From Pedobacter faecalis (GTDB lineage Bacteria; Bacteroidota; Bacteroidia; Sphingobacteriales; Sphingobacteriaceae): a stretch of DNA of 64,000 bases. Made by a program: the position numbers and the translations under genes. Position 1 is the first letter of the stretch. Each line of letters starts with the position of its first letter. The stretch lies in contig NZ_JARXOW010000001.1 in assembly GCF_030182585.1 (NCBI RefSeq), positions 496,001 through 560,000 of the forward strand, given 5' to 3'. The notes beneath the pieces are model-generated. The model was not told the DNA's origin. It was given only the letters and a program-made list of their open reading frames with translations, and did not search any database. Of the stretch, positions 63,548 to 64,000 are shown in pieces.

Positions 63548-64000
63548 TCAGATCAATTCTGATATATCAATTCCGTAAACATTGTTAAACAGCTTTTTAA
63601 AATGGGGGGTCGACGAGTAGCCGGCAATTCTGGCTACCTCATCTATGGTGCGGTACTTCCTTGAAGCAATGGCTTCCCATGCAAGATGCAGCCTGATAAT
63701 ACAAACAAGCCTGTTGGGCGTTGTTCCCATAATGCGGCTTACCTCTCTGAACAGCTGACGCTCGCTCATGGCCATATCAGCACTGATCTTATTCAGGTTT
63801 ACCTTTAGGGTTTTGGTGTGGTTCCGGACTACTGCTTCCAACTGGTTCAGCCATGCCTGATCTTTTTGGGACAAAGGCGATGGTGTTCCTAACCATTTTA
63901 GGTTCGAGTCATCGGTCGGTCTCAGAATATCCATTTCCGCGGTAAAGCGCTTCATCTGTTCGCTGTTTAAATGGCCAATAATGTCAGATGCATGCTTATC
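63548..64000 (-). CDS. AraC-type DNA-binding regulator, partial at the right edge
   Basis: C-terminal AraC helix-turn-helix domain (M-S-E-R-Q-L-F-R-E-V-S-R-I-M-G near residue 68 of the ATG-started frame; I-D-E-V-A-R-I-A-G-Y-S-S-T-P-H-F-K-K-L-F near 105). The reading frame stays open from the ATG at 63955 to the window end (15 more codons), so this is probably the tail of a longer regulator, possibly with a sensory domain. It heads the receiver-DUF892-receiver group on the minus strand. Confidence 0.8.
   Translation of the reverse strand, partial: DKHASDIIGHLNSEQMKRFTAEMDILRPTDDSNLKWLGTPSPLSQKDQAWLNQLEAVVRNHTKTLKVNLNKISADMAMSERQLFREVSRIMGTTPNRLVCIIRLHLAWEAIASRKYRTIDEVARIAGYSSTPHFKKLFNNVYGIDISELI

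Overview
The window looks like a chromosomal segment of a Bacteroidetes bacterium, most likely of the Sphingobacteriaceae (Pedobacter-like). The reasons are many -7 promoter elements of the Bacteroidetes form TAnnTTTG, weak or absent Shine-Dalgarno sites, a FecR/SusC pair, a serine palmitoyltransferase operon, DUF6266 proteins, and the mix of GH92, DUF1080 and Gfo/Idh genes. The genus is an inference. No rRNA, tRNA or CRISPR array was recognised.

Left part (1-19.6 kb): mostly housekeeping and accessory genes. A minus-strand group runs WbqC-like, corA, mgtE, bioB (cut by the window edge). Then come an acyltransferase coupled to a glycosyltransferase, aroQ, xerD, prmC, ribD, a DMT-type transporter, a YigZ/IMPACT protein, a ClC transporter, a GH92 mannosidase, a DUF4143 ATPase, mnmA, a very small ABC system, an OsmC protein and a glutathione peroxidase. 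A 139-base MITE-like element with perfect 12-base inverted ends and a 4-base target repeat lies at 19.66-19.80 kb.

Middle part (19.9-37.4 kb): plus-strand genes for a DUF6266 protein, a DUF2007-like protein, an MscS channel, TopA, a large thioester alpha-2-macroglobulin coupled to penicillin-binding protein 1C (with a possible 29-residue lipopeptide coupled to it), and a compact three-gene operon that fits bacterial ceramide synthesis (spt, GNAT-like acyltransferase, SDR reductase).

Sugar-oxidation locus (37.5-49.5 kb): DUF6807, a double DUF1080 protein, a Tat-signal Gfo/Idh oxidoreductase, an SSS symporter, two periplasmic beta-propeller dehydrogenase-like proteins fused to cytochrome c, and a second DUF1080 protein. 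Together they suggest oxidative (3-keto-glycoside) glycan breakdown in the periplasm with electrons passed to haem. This is the most promising multi-gene system here.

Right part (49.5-64 kb): an outer-membrane-type lipoprotein, a fused trehalose-phosphate synthase/phosphatase convergent with a GH15 enzyme, two more DUF6266 genes, two duplicated lipoproteins flanking a second DUF4143 ATPase, a decayed toxin-antitoxin pair joined through an IS21-like remnant to a truncated SusC gene, its FecR regulator, and a signalling cluster of two single receivers, a DUF892-like helical protein and an AraC-type regulator cut by the right edge.
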